64,000 nucleotides of DNA from Eopsaltria australis (GCA_034509425.1 JAVTVJ010000049.1:2130001-2194000); one strand, 5' to 3'; shown: positions 47,301 through 61,860, counted from the first letter of the stretch. Program-made: numbers and translations. Notes: generated by a model from the letters alone, not told the origin.

Positions 47301-49949
47301 GTTATTCCACTATAGCTGTCAGCAAGTATGTCTGCATTAAGTGTGTAATTTTAAACTTTTCAAAGTACTGATAAATATGATAGCTACCCTTTATCTGCTA
47401 AAACAGTAGAAGCAATGAAGCCAGAAAATAAGTTTCTGCTGAGATTACAGGTCTGTAAAGCTCTGTGTTGTGAATTCCAACACAAGGTGCCTAATTTATG
47501 TTTTCCCATCCTTTAATAATTAGACACTGGATTCATGGTATAATTATTAAGCTCTATAAGCAATCAAGCAAGCAGGTCAGACACCTCCAAAGAATAAACC
47601 ATAAGGCTTAAAAGATCTCATCTTTCTGGTTATGGCACACAGGATTTGAATAGCATAGTGTGGGTAACCTTTTTTGTTTGCAGGAAACAGGTGAACTCTG
47701 GGGTTAGGGAAGAGCACAGACATCCCAGACCTGCCTGGCAGAGCCCTCTAACCTCACAGGTTTCAGAATGCCAGCAGGCACTAACCACACAGTTTCAGCA
47801 CCTCCCTATCCACCCCCTGGCTGCCTGGTAGATTTAACACCTACATGTCATCCAGGACGTTCTGACTGTGTGGAGCCACATTCAGAGATGTAGGCAACTT
47901 CATTATCCAGTACAGAGGTAATGAGCATATTTAGATGACTGGCAGGTCTGATAGGATTGTGCAGTAAGTGGTCTAAATTACTGCATTGAATTTGAGAACA
48001 AATATCTATAAGCCAAGTGCAAAACTTTTGTTTTGGTGGAGTTGTTGTTGTTGTTGCATTGGTGTTTGTTTTCTTTTTAACCTGAGGAGCTTCTGAATGG
48101 GTTTGAGCAAAAAAGCAAACTTTCCAAGTAAGATGATACCATTCAGAAAGATAAAGAAGAAAACCTGAAATTCTAGGAGGGCCTTAAAAATCTTTTGGCT
48201 TCAGAAGTAATTTTTTAAAATTCTGAGCAATGAAGTTAGATTTTGCACATAATACCTATAAACAACATCTACTAAATGAAGTGTGGCTAAAGTCACATTT
48301 TGCACGGGAAACATGAAGAAAAAGTGGCTTTGTCAGTGGAGGAGTAACTGGGACTTGCATCTATACCAAGAAAAAGTATAGGAAAGAGGCTGGGGAAAAG
48401 GAGTTCTCAAGCATAATAAAAAAGATGAATAAATGACTCACACAAGTCTTCTGTTGTAGACAAGTGAAAAGGGATTTCCAGTAGGTGTCCTCTCACCTTT
48501 AGGCCTGTCAGCTTTTGCATCATCAGGTACATCATCTTCAGACTGCTCTATTCTCTCTCACACATAGGTTGCTCTTACATTGATATATGGCTTGTATAGC
48601 ATTGTAACAAGAGAGTCTCATTCAAATTTCTTTAAAGTTTATCTGCACCAGACTAGACCTTTATCCATTGGTTCCTATATTGGTTCATATATATTGATGG
48701 AAATTCAGTCTGTTCATATTGTCTGGTATTTATAAAGCAGGAAATTTAGTTGTAATATGGTTATGACAGATGTTTTTTAGATATTTAATGAGTTTTCTTA
48801 AACAAAATTATTTTCAATTTCTTGCAATATCAAGAAGACATGAAATATGTCAGCATCAGAACAGACTGGATATATTACCTGGAAAGGTTATCTCAGTTTT
48901 ACTCCTCAGTTATTTCAGCAACTTGCAAGAAAGCTACAAGAAAGTGCAGAGTTTGAGCTTAGATGATGGATTTCAAAGATTATTTCATATTGGCAGTTAA
49001 TTTTCCATTAATAGATTGGTGTCCGAATGGAGTGATTAGATAACAAATGCAAACCCTTTCCCATTATTTAGGTCTGAAATATGAGGAACAAGAAAGGTTG
49101 CAAGGGAGAAGAGCGATGATGGGTATGTGTGGGACCAAAAGTTAAAGCTAATCTAACTATCCAATTGTTGGTTGGCTCTAGGTGGTCGCAAAATGTCTCT
49201 GTCAGGGTGGCAGAAATCCCTCCCCAGCAGAGCTGATTTGATATCTTTGACAGTGTGATAGATAGCTTTGCAACAGAATATATCCTGGTTTGCCAGGAGA
49301 TGATGTGAACCTCTTTCAGCAGTTTTGTTCCCCACTTCATGCCAGACATTGGCTGGAATGGTTCATTAGCAAGGGAGCCCTCCTGGTGTATTTCACTGCC
49401 TTACAGATACAGCTGGTCTATTTTCTCATGCAACCGATATGAGGAAATAGCTGCTCTTTTGATTTGTTTCAGAGCTGTACACTAGTGTAGCAGCAGGCAG
49501 AAGCTCAAACTATAAAGCTGGGAAAAGATCCATAACTGGCAATTAGCAGTAATTGTGATAGCTGTAACACATTCGTATCACACTGGTTTCAAAATGCAGT
49601 TCTTGGCACTTGAGTACATTTAAGGAAAGCACAAATTATTTTTCTGCTGTTATCCCTTTTCAGAACTGTAACACTATTTGGAGGATGTGAACAAACTACA
49701 TTTGCAGGGGGAACATTTCCCTGGAGAGCTGTCCCCCAGCTTCCTGTGTAGGTTTTATGTTAGTGGAAGATGAGAAAAAAGAAAAAAACTCTTGGGCAGT
49801 ATTCAGGGATTCTCACTGCTGTGGATTCCTGCATGAGGAGCTCTAAGCCAGCATCACTTCCTTTTCTTTATTTCTTTTTCTTTTTCTTTCTTTTTTTTCC
49901 CTTAGACTTTAAGTTTCATGTTCCATGTTGCACCTATTTCCCCTTTACC
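47301..49949. other. Non-coding stretch, no gene recognised
   Basis: This holds a short (GTT)5 microsatellite at 48041-48056, an unassigned GC-richer patch near 47690-47830, and a T/C tract at 49858-49903. No gene or element was identified. Confidence 0.5.
49858..49903. repeat. Polypyrimidine T/C tract
   Basis: Plus-strand tracts of T with single C interruptions (ttctttatttctttttcttt and similar) lie just before the CR1 copy at 49950. No element boundary can be assigned to it. Confidence 0.8.
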
Positions 49950-50476
49950 ATTGACTCAGCACTGGTGAGGCTGCACCTTGAACCCTGTGTTTAGCTCTGG
50001 GTTCCTCACAGCAAGAAGGACATTGAGGTGCTGGAGTGTGTCCAGAGAAGGGCAGTGGAGCTGGTGAAGGATCTGGAGCAGAAGTCTGATGAGGCATGGC
50101 TGAGGGAGCTGGGGTTGTTTAGCCTGGAGAAAAGGAGATTCAGGAGGCCTTATTGCTCTCTACAACCACTTGAAAGAAGGTTGTTGAGAGGTGGTTGTTG
50201 GCCTCTTTGCCTGCATAACAAGTGACAGAATAAGAGGAAACGGCCTCAAGTTGCACTAAGGCAAATTTAGATTGGATATTAGGAAAAATTTCTTCATTTA
50301 AAGGGTTGCCAAGCATTGGAACAGGCTGCACAGGGAAGTGGTGGAGTCACAGTCTCTGGAAGTGTTCAAGAAAGATATAGATGTGGTGCTTAAAGACATA
50401 GTTTAGTGACAACCATCAGTGCTGGGCTGATGGTTGACTTGATGATTTTCCAACCTCAATGATTTCATGATTTTAT
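49950..50476 (+). mobile_element. CR1-like LINE 3' fragment with octamer tail
   Basis: This is a plus-strand copy. From 50028 one frame reads MLECVQRRAVELVKDLEQKSDEAWLRELGLFSLEKRRF, the C-terminal ORF2 signature; frame breaks follow, and FRLDIRKNF- and WNRLHREVVESQSLEVFK-type segments can be traced to about 50370. The 3' end is clean: ttccaacctcaatgatttca runs into gatttcatgattttat (50461-50476), which reads as two copies of the CR1 8-base tail repeat. The orientation is opposite to the related copy at 39551-40090. Confidence 0.88.
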
Positions 50477-53400
50477 TTTTTCAGCACATAGTACCCTAAG
50501 ATCTAGTTTAGTACTTTGCGTATGTCCTTGAGCAACACACCATTGTGTAAAACTTGCCAGATAAATTAGAAGGACACTCACAGGAACCAGGCATTCAGAT
50601 AAGCTTGGTACAGGAAATAACAGAACTTCTTCAGCTGATAATCTCTTATAAGCGTTTGGACCTCAAGTTACCAGCACATTGAGTAAAGGCATTACTGAGC
50701 CCCTCTGCCTTTTAATTTATTGTTTCTATTAATGGCATCTAATCTCCTGCATAAATCACAAATATCTAATGAAATTTAGAGTCATCAGTGTCTGTAATTA
50801 GTAATTTACTCACAATAACTTTTAAAATCCAAGAACCTTCTTTGCCTAATTTTCAACATAATTGGTTACTACCCTTTTGCAAAGAAACAAATTCTGTTAA
50901 ATATTTCTGCTAATAACACTGCCAATGCCATTGAAGTGCAAAATTGCCCATGAAGCTACAAACAAATTAGAAATTTAATGTATATATTTTTAAAAAATCT
51001 TAAGTTTGAATAATTTATAATCCTGGAATATGAATTACTATTATTTTCAAATAGCTAATCCCTATATGATTCTCTGAAGAATTTTTCTATTTAATCACTC
51101 AAGTCACTTTTATACTAGTATGGGGGATTTTTTACTTACCAATTTTTCTTGATAGACTATTTTATATTAGGATTTTTAACATAGATGTCTACTTGAAAAG
51201 CACAGGGAAAGCCCAGAGGAAGATTTCAATGTTTATTTGGGGTATTTTTTATATTCTGATTTGTTATCATTTTCTTGGTTTTCATGAATATTCATTCTCT
51301 TCCTAAAAGAAAACATACTTCTATCTTGTTCTGTCCCTGTTAGGAAGTTGGTCTCTAAAAAATATTTTTCAGCAGATGTTTCTTCTACCAATATATCAAG
51401 GGAATGTAAATATTTGCTGCTCAACAAGATTCATGAACCAAATCTACTTGGACCATAAGGAAGTCCAAGGATCAGACTTACAGAATACATGCAGATGCAG
51501 TCTCACTGTATCTTGCATATGCAAGCTTATTCTTCAATTTAGATCTGGTAAAGATTGCAGTAAAATTATTTTCTAATGATATAATTAAAAAGCTTAATAT
51601 CAACACAAATGAAATAAAATTCAAACATTCTTTTCCAATATGAAACTAATTTCAAGAGCATTTTCTTATTGACAAGATATAAAGTATTAAAACTAATACT
51701 GAACACACAAGGTCCCTGATAGAAATTCAAATCTAAAAGCCAGTTTCAATTCTAAAGAAGCTTCAGCACGAAGCAGAGGCAATTTTGACCCATCTGTAAT
51801 GAACATAATATGGTATCAGCCAAGTAAGAATCCTTCTCTTGTTAATTTTCTCTTGTCTTGTATCACGATAATCTCTCCGATCTGTGCTGTTTCCCGCTGA
51901 GCTAATTTAAACTAATTTAAGGCAAGCCTCACTTCCCTTTTTGGGTTTGTAATAGAAAGGCTTCCTATTAAACTCTTCAGATGATATTTTAGGGAATCAA
52001 TGCCCCAATAAATCTTTGGCAGGTAAAAACTACAGTAAATGAACAAATGTTGATTTAAGTTACATTTAACTTTGGCAGGTTGTTAACCAAGATGATGCTG
52101 CACTCCCACGCTGAAACTTGATTTGGCAAGAAAAACTACTGATTTAGCAGCTGAGAACATAATGCACTTTAGCTAATAATTCTACATATGGAATAGATGT
52201 GGAAAAATTTATTATTAAAAAAGAGCTTAGTTGTGGAGATTAGGAAATCTAAGGCAGAGTTATGGATCTGACACAAATGAAGGAATGAAATACAGTACCT
52301 ATATGGTACCTGTAAATGTGCTGCTACTGAAGGGACCTGAAGGAAGAAAAGGCAATGGAAAAAAGCAATAATAAATGTCAAAATATCAATCTATTTAAAA
52401 CCTGTTTTGATTCCAATTAGGATCTTATTCTTGTCTCAATATACGAGGCTGTATTTTACTGCTTAAATTGTGAGCTGATGATTTATCTGAATAATGCCTT
52501 ATCCCTTCATGTCTTAAGACTGGTGGTGGAGGTGCCGAGGTGCTGGACTGGAGATAACTTTGCAGTTGATATCTTACTGCATGCTAGAGTGTCCTCCTGA
52601 TTACCTTTCAACACATAAAGATTTTTCTGTGTCTCCTACATTTCCAGCTCACTGTCAGCCTGGAGGCAGCAGTGTTTTTGTTTATATACTCATCACAATA
52701 CAGCCTTGTTATCAATTTATCGTAAAATTCCAGTTTCTTCAATCCAGATAATTTTTTTACAGTTTTTGCCTAGAATATTGAAAATAGGCAAGCAGTTAAC
52801 AGTATTCATGAAAGGCTCAGAGATATGAAAAAATAATTGCTTGAAATAAGAGTAAACTAGAAGATTTCTGTTCCTTTCTTCTTTCTGCAGATGATTTTTT
52901 TCTTTCTCTTCTAACAATTTTATCAAGGTTTCTTCTTTGAGTGCATATTATATTTCAAGCTGCACCTTTTAGAGTGCTGACCTTTCTAACCTTCACCACA
53001 GAGCATTCCCAGAGGGTACCTCCTTCTGGTGTCTCTGTTAACCTTCACAGACCACTACCCTTTTGAAATTTTCCACAGACTTCAAACAGATTAATTCTTT
53101 CTACTTAGAATTCATCCAGGGGACAGTTTAACTGTTCTTCTTCAAAATAAACTGCATTTCTCCATTTACAACAGTGTCTTGATGGAGACGCCATCAAGAA
53201 TTTTAAATGTTTTGGGTGTCTGACTCAGTCTCTAACTGATGACCCAGGAGGGCACAGGTTCTACATAACTCCGGAGAGATGGCAAGACCTGTGTGGTCAT
53301 TTTGGATACCTCAGAGCACTGGATTAAGCTGAAATTAACACTTCTAGCTTTTCTGTTTGATTGTTTTATTTTGTCTGAAACAAGATGTGATTATAAATGT

Positions 53401-56400
53401 GCAGCAGCAACTTTTGAGTAAAGGATCTCCCAGTTATTTGTCCTAAGCATATTATAAGAATACTGCACATAAATGTGGCACAGCTGAATAAAGTCAAAAG
53501 GTTTATGCAAACAGCTTTTCATATTTCAGAAACAAGGAGCTCTCCATTAAGCAGAAATCATGGCAGTAGCATCTGGGTAAAATATGGAAAAAATAAGTCT
53601 CCAATGATTTTTTAGAAAAATTAAATAGCTGTGTGCCTTACGCATGTCCATCAATGTACTCTCAGCGGCTTCTAATTAATTTGCAAAGCATACTGTGAAC
53701 TGTCTGAATAACTATCTGAATAACTGATTTCTATGGAAAATGAGTTTCCAAGGCATGTTAGAATTATTAATTGTATCTGAATACATAATGTCCCTCTTTA
53801 TAATTTCTTTTCTGGAAACGACTTCCTCATCTTCTAAAGCACAGAATATAATCCCTCTTTGCTCACTAGTTACTGCTGCAGTGTATGTTTCTCTCATGCT
53901 TAGAAGTATTATTATTTTAATTGTTCTGTTTGATTCCTACCAAAAATCCCCCTACAACTTGCTACTAATTTGAAATGTAGAAAATTTAAGAAAACTGAAT
54001 TTGCTTGCCTACATTTCATGGTCTTGCTGGTGAAAGGTAAGTTGCAAAGACACCAGTTTTTGTTCAAGTCTGCATTTACCCAGACAGTGTGTACTTTAGA
54101 GAAGTGGCCTACTTCTCTCCATGGCTTTCCCACTGTGGGAAAGATGATGCTGCAAATCTCTGTTTTGCAAGCCTCATAAGGTGTCATGAGGACCTAGCTT
54201 TTAACAGCTAGCTGAAGTAATAATAACAACAGATCAATTGTGGTATTAGTCTCACCTAATTTTAGATTAGCTCTGTGTACATCTGAAATAATCAGCATAA
54301 GCTATTTTTACAGTCCATAAAGAGAATTAGGCAGTTGCAAGTTTTAATTCATCTGACATTTTCAACATCCTTGTTAGGGTGAATTATATTCTAAATGTGT
54401 CTCCACTAGTTATGAAGGCAAAGCAGATGACAAGCAAGATATAAACATCTAAATTGTAGAGGTCTAAATTGGTCACATTTAAATATTTATCCTAGATCAC
54501 TCCAAAGTTTTGAATACTATATTTTAATTTTCAGTTTGATTCATCTGTATTTTATTAGTCATCTTACCTGACTATTTGAAGGCCAGCTCTATATGCTTGC
54601 AGAGAAATAATCCATAAGCACAGTGCCCATAACTGATTTCCTTTCCCATCTCCTTCATATCCTTAAATCAAAACCAGTCAAACTAAAGCCACATGAATAT
54701 TTTTTTATGTTTCAAGCAAAGTTGCATCATGTCACAAAACCAGATTAGGAATATTCATACTTCTTATCCTATGTATAAGAATCTCATCTCTTCTGATGAT
54801 AAATAATCCCTTTTTTCATTTCTTCTGTTGAATTATAACTGCTCATGTTGCACTTGTATTCAAGTCATATCGTATAGCAAGATTGCAGAAAAACAAATGT
54901 AAAATAGGAGTTTGAAATGGAAAAAAGGTTATTACTTTCTATCTGATTTAATTCAGAAAATGTATTACTTGTGCAACTACTTAGAACAAAGGTGCAAAAA
55001 CAAAAAGGCCAGATTTCAATCTGATGTAGATCAAGGTATATACATCAAAAACAGTGAAGGTACATTAGTCTGATTTAACTAAAGGTATGGCCATTGTGTG
55101 GGAGTATTCTGATATTTTTTTCTTTTGTGTGAACAGTTGCAATGTGGGAATAGGAAATAAAAGTAAGATTTCTTAAATCTTAAAGTTAGGTTTCATAAAG
55201 CTTGTGTTTTCTTCTGTTGCAGTTGCATAAACTCCCAAGGTAAGAGCTGAGGATATGAAACATTTTTCATTGTCTCATATTTTCATTTGATCTGAAAGAA
55301 AGCCCAGGGTAAAAGTCTACTATGTTATGGTTAGAAAAGTGAGGATTCAGAACGTGGGTTCATCGTACTCTGGCTCTGCTCTGTTGTAGCTCTGTTGATT
55401 GCCACTCTGTTCTGATTGTCATACTGACTTCTGATCAGCCACCTGTTGCCTGTTTTTCCTTTGATAGGCAGGGACAGCAGGGACTGTAAAATGCTTCTCC
55501 ATATAAAAGAGAGTTAAAATGGAAAAAATCTCAGTCAGAAGGAAGAAAAGAACTTATTTTCTCTTTGATACTGTATTTCCAGAAGACAGACGGAAGATGG
55601 ACAGACAGAGATATGGACTGAGAGACTCCTGACAAGTATTCTGATCTCCAATGCTTAGGCTCCTTTGGGAGTCTATCCTTGTGCTTTTTAGAAAGTTCTT
55701 CACTATGGTTCCTTTGTAATTCCACGTTTTTTTTTTAACACTCAATATATCCCTATCTTTGAGGGCTATCAGGAAAAGAAGTGATTGTGCCTTAAAGTAG
55801 TTTTTTATGTATTTGAAAATTATAGTATCTGCTAAAACATGTGTGTGTGGAGGAGTTGGTTGGTTTGTCTCTGGTTTGTTGGGGTTTTTTCCCCCAAGCT
55901 TAATAAAACAATTTCTCCAGTATTTTCTATTAGTTTATATATTTTTAAATTGTTTTTCTCATCATTTCCTATCACAATCACATTTTTTTCCTCAATTAGA
56001 GTGCCCAACACTTTATGGTATGTTTGCATCCAGGTTAAATTGGTAGTGAATGGAGAGTAAGATTACTCAAATGACATTTTGTTTTTATATCCTTGTATAA
56101 TTATGCCAGTTTCGGTAACAGGTAGACACCTATGACCTAATGTCTCATTGATTCTGATGTTCTTGAAGCGTCCTTATTGCTGGTGCACAGATGCTGATGG
56201 AACCTAAAAGCTTTAGAATCTTTTGGACTATGGAGCACATATTTGTGTCAGACTAAGTATAAGTACACTTTTTTTCCCTTTATGTAAGGATAGCTCTTAA
56301 AAGGATATAAAGTTAGGTAGGCCATATGGCTTTATGTCTTACGGGAAGCAAAAGAGGAAGAAATGTTTTCCCCTCCTTGCTATGGCAGCTCTCCTTTGCT

Positions 56401-58667
56401 TTTCTCAAGTGACATGCTGAAATGGAAAGGAAGCACAGCTCCACTGATGACTTCCCTACTGGGCACATGGGTGAGAACTTTGCTCCACATTAATATACAG
56501 GAGAGGGTTGCTCCACAGTGCTTTGCCTCTGCTGATACATCTATTTTCCTTGTCCCTGTTCAGTGCTGCAGAAGGAAAACACTACTAGCTTGCCTCAGAG
56601 AATTTACTTCACAAATTAAAGAGCAGATTTCCATGGCATTTGTGAATTTGGAGCTCAAAATGGAAAAAAGATTATACACAAGATTCTGTGAACAGTACGA
56701 ATTCTTACTCTAAAAAAATAAAAAACCCAGAACAATATTAACAAATCCTTACAGATAAAAGATATTAATCACCCATAAAAATTCAAGATTTCTTTGGAAG
56801 AAGTTCTGGCTGTCTAAAGAAAGTTTGTTTCTGGAATATACCTCAGTACGTAAAATTCAGCTGGTTGCTTACAGAGAGGCAAGATCTCAGTTCCAATGAG
56901 AATAAATCCTCATGTTGTCACATTGACATCACATCTGTGCATCTAAATGTGAAGAACTTTTTTTAACAAGAGCAAGTAATATAATTTGCGCTGTTTTGAC
57001 TGGTATTAACCTGATGAAAATAAGTGCTTGCATTTTTGTTGCCAAGGCAGGTGACCCTTTCCTCATATTTGTCCTTTATTTTAACAGTTTGAGGAATAAA
57101 TTGTGATTCCAGGAAACAACTGTTGTGAGACTTTGATGCAGAGTACTAAAAATAAAATTAAGGAAAATTAATAAAAATCAAATACAATGAACACTTAGAA
57201 TAATTTTTCCACTCTTGTACTTAACAGTCCTTAATGTGAGAAATTATTTCATATTTCTCTGTAAAAACATATCTATCAACCCCAAAACCAGTGCAGAAAC
57301 AGTTTCTGCACGATCACTACTCCATGACACAAAAGCTTGAGTGCTGATCAGGTGGATCTTATACAGTGTTCCTCTCCTTAGATAAAACGGCTGGCATTTT
57401 TATTTCCTGGATGGATTTATGTGCATGCATGTGGTGTGATACAGGTACTGTGAATCTAATGTGTCTGAATTACTCCTGATCATGGCACACATCTGGATCG
57501 TACATTAACCATAATTAAAAAGGATGTTGAGTGCATCAAATTATTTTGTTGTGGATGTGATATCCAATTCCTATATAATTTCTTATTCATTCTCTCCAGA
57601 AATCCTGGAATCAAATCAAGAGCAGGATGTCCATAGAGACTAGAAAATGCCCCAAGTTATCAAATTCTGTTCAGGAAAAATATTCTGCATGACAGGAAAA
57701 AAAACTCAACAAAATCTTGCCTGGTCTTACTCATCAGCAAAATATTCAAAGCCTGTACAAAGAACATAATATATTACTGGCACAAGGCATGGTATTCTAT
57801 TTTTTCCTGGAAACTGTTGTCAGAAATTTGCATGGGTGAACTTAAAAGTTCAGTTTCTTGAACATCTTTGTACTGATCTTTTTCACACAACTTTGTTCAT
57901 AATAAAAAAATTCTTACTCACATATATTTTGTCACGCTTCAGGAAAGTTAGTAATGACCTTTGAAAATGTGTTAATAAACAGGTAATATTTTTACCTATA
58001 TTGCAGCACAGGTAATTACAATAGATGTAACATAATATTCCGTTGTAATATTCATTATCCATTTATCTTTCCTATGTATTTCATAGCAGCTTGTAAACCT
58101 CTGAATTTTTAAAAGCTTGCCTTAGAGAAAGAAATGCATTTTAAAGTTATGGTCTCAGATTAATCAAGAAAATAGAGGCAAAGAATCATATGAAAATAAA
58201 AAAAACCCTTAATCTGTCTTGAATTTTGCTACTTGTGAGTTATATATGGGAACTTTAAAATAATTTACTTTCAGTATTTTACATTCTTTTACTGTCACTG
58301 AGAACAAATGGCTTAGATAAAAAGGACTTAACAGAAAAAAGATAAATATTTATTTTTCCTGCTTTATCATTAAACTAAGAAACATAAAAATAAAACTAAA
58401 GTCTCATGCTTTTCCCAAAACTAACATTTTTCATTAAAATGCTGCACAAATTTCAGTTAGTTCTCCTTTAGTCTTTTTGTATGCCTGAGGCAGCTGCTGA
58501 AGAGCTCTGAATTTTGAGGCTTTCAGACCTACAGCTGGAAAGAACCGTCTCAAGTGTTTTGTGCTATTGCGTGGCTCATAGGCAGACACAATTTTTTTTC
58601 ATTGATCCCTTTGTGTTTAGCAATCATTTCTTTCTTTTCAATGGTGGTAATTTCTACTTCTTTCCCC

Positions 58668-58696
58668 TTTTTTTTTTTTTTTTAATTTTTTTTTTT
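58668..58696. repeat. Interrupted poly(T) tract
   Basis: T16 and T11 runs are separated by AA. No adjacent retroposon body was recognised. Confidence 0.85.
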
Positions 58697-61600
58697 ATTG
58701 TTCATCAGGACTGTTCTGGACCTCAGAAACAGCCAGGAGTGGGCCCAAGCACCTGGTACCAGTTAATGACCTCTCTGAAGCTGACCATAAAGGAAATTGT
58801 AGGATTTCAAAAGCAGAGATCTGTCTCCTGCTTGCAGAATGCACCTTTCTAAATGAAGAGCTACCAAATGAGAAAGAGATGTGTTATATACAAGTCACCC
58901 TTCATTAATTATGAGAAAGTTCTAAGAATAGCATCTTCCGTAAGGTAAACATGGTTCTGATCTGTCAGCAGCTCCCTACAACTAAATTTTTCTAATGCTT
59001 AACAGTAGAATTACAAGATTTTTTAACTCTTTCAAAGCTGTCTAATTTGACAGAGGAGACATATGAGAGCAGTTTCTATTGCTGGTGCCTTACTTTCCAC
59101 TCAAACATCATGACTGAATGCCAACAGTGAAATGTTTAGAGTTGGCATGTCCTGCTTGTGTAAAGAGATTGCTGAGGTAGCCAGTGCTGACTACAGTGTG
59201 CAGGGAAATAAAAGATAAAAAAACATCAAACCCCCTTCAAACGAACAACAACAAAAAACCAAGCAGAAAAAAAACCAACAAAAAGGAAAAAACAAGCAGT
59301 ATTCAATATTGCAACTACCAATACTAAGCTGGCAATGTCTAATTGGAGAGTAATGAGAAGGTTATTCTGATTGTGGTCTAGAAGGCTGTACCAGAAAGGA
59401 CATAAATATTCTGGAAAACAAGTATCTTAATGCTTGTACCTTTTTCCCATGGTATGAATTTTAAATCAGTTTTGGCAATGATACCTGAATTTTCATCAGG
59501 GAGCCAGGAACTGGAAACCCTGATAAATTCTTGGTCATAAGATTACAAACTAAGTGTTCATTACCACATTATCTTGAGATAACCAGGTTACCTGAAGCTA
59601 ACCAAGCTAACTGCAGTGGGTTCTGGTTAAAGGCTCTGTGCAATAAAGGTGAGTGACAGATGGTTTTCTTTGATTTCTCTAAGTGCCACATTGCCACCAT
59701 TTCTGTTCTATTTACCAATGTCATGACACTATGTGCCTCAGAAAATCAAGCATAAAGAGGTACTCAAAAACCAATGCAATTACAAGACATGCCTGATCTG
59801 GAGAATTTGGGCCTTATTTGCCTGGACAGCTTTTGAAAAACATTTTTGAGGAGGAAGCTGTTATATGACGTTTAAAAACTCCAACATCAAAAAGATATAA
59901 TGCCTGTGCAGGGAAATATAAATGGCAAACTGAAAGAAGATTAAATGAGTAACTCATAAAGTCTATAAGCTATGGAAAAGAGAGAAGATAAATGGTCAAC
60001 TCAATTTAATGTTACAGCTGAAAGCCTAGGTTTCCAGAGAGGCTCCTTCTGTTGCTTTTACACAGGCTCTTTATTCCCATCAGGTGATGAATGCTTAGGG
60101 AGGTTCAGTTATGGGCATAATAAATGTTCATAACTCTTCCAAAAAACATGCAAATGACAAAACCAAGAGTACATGCCTAAGAATAATTTATAATCCCCAT
60201 ATCAGTCAGAACAATGTAACAGCAGCACAAGTTCATTATGCACAGGAACAGACCAGAATCTGACAGCTTTCCACTAGAGTTTACAAGAAAAGAAATGTTG
60301 CTATCTCATAGTAAATACTCTCAGTGATACTCATGCTGGCAAGCTGTAAGTTAACATACACCATTTCCCTGAGTTCCCTCTTTGCAAAGAAAGAATGAAA
60401 CTGCTGAAAATATATTGATATAGCAGTGATAATTAAAAAAAATTGTCTATACCTCTTAATGATCACATATCTAATATCCCAAGAAGGGCACATTTTTTTG
60501 ATAATTATCCTGTTGGTGTTGAAGGAAGAGCCAGGCAACATGGAAATATTGTAACGTTTGAACAATAGGAAATAATTAAGAATTTTTATTTCCTACCTGG
60601 TGGATAGTGTCAAGTTTTTTTTAAAATTTTTGCATCTATGTAAGATCTATGGAAAGCCATATATAATGATTGGTAAAGAAATTCACATGAAATATCTGTA
60701 TTGGCAGAAGTTCTTAAGGTTCCTTGAGATGACCTTCAAATTTAAATAATACCATGTGATTTAGATGGAAGAAATATTTTAAGGAAAACAAGAAAAGTGC
60801 TGACTGATTGTGGTTTATGTCTGTTTATTTTGTATTGAATAAGGTGCGCAAACTCAGGCATAATTATGGAGGCATCAAGAAAGACATGAAGATAATATGT
60901 CCCAAAGGCTTGTAGGGTCATGCTAGCTTTCAACAGAGTGAAATCAAATAAAACAGACAATTTATCCTGAGTATAAATTCTTAAAACAATGTAAATATTT
61001 TGCTGCAAGCCACAAAAGTATGTAGCTAAAGAAAACAGAAAAAAAAAATCATTAGAGATTCAGAAATGTTTCATTTGCAAAGGCATACACTTAAAGTGTC
61101 ACATTTTCATTTTCTGTGCAGCTTTAGTCCTCAGTGAGGCAATAGCCTGTGGTGAATAGATGTGAGCCTGTTGTTGAAGATCATGTCATATTACATAAGC
61201 ATAATGACAAAGGAATTAAAATTCTACAAGGAAATGTAAATCTTTCATGTCTTAACATTTGAGATTTTCTACCTAAATAACCCACATTTAAGCTATTTTT
61301 GTGTAAAGATAATGTAATTGATTAAGATTTACATTCAATGCAAAACAGGTAAAAAAGCTATGAATGTATTTCCTCCAATGTAATGTGGAACTAAATTAAA
61401 TTTATAAGATCTTAACATCTGGGAGTAAACACAGAATTCCTGTGCCATTTTTATTGATGTGTTAGCATTCTTGTGTTGCTGTGTAATTGTCACATTAAAG
61501 CATCTGGTATCATTCTCTGGTTTTTTCAGAAATATGTGCACTGAAGGACATTGGAGTTTATAATGCACAGGAAACGAAACACCTTTTCCACTGGGAAAGA

Positions 61601-61840
61601 GGGAGGAGGGAGAAGCTTTCTTATCCTGAAGGTTTTCTTCCTGTCAGTGTTCACAGGCTTTGTGCAACTAAGAAGGAAATGGACGTATTAGATCTTCTTG
61701 AAAATACCGTGTGAGCTTTTCATTTACTATTTGAAAAAATGGCTTTTTAGAATTTCAGAGCAGAAAATACAGAAAAGCTTGTGAAATATAAAGAGTAGAC
61801 AATAGAGCCCTGATATGGTCTGCCTAATCTGTGCTTTTCC

Positions 61841-61860
61841 TTTTTTTTTTTTTTTTTTTT
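61841..61860. repeat. poly(T) tract, 20 bases
   Basis: There is an uninterrupted run of 20 T after ttttcc. No adjacent element was recognised. Confidence 0.88.
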
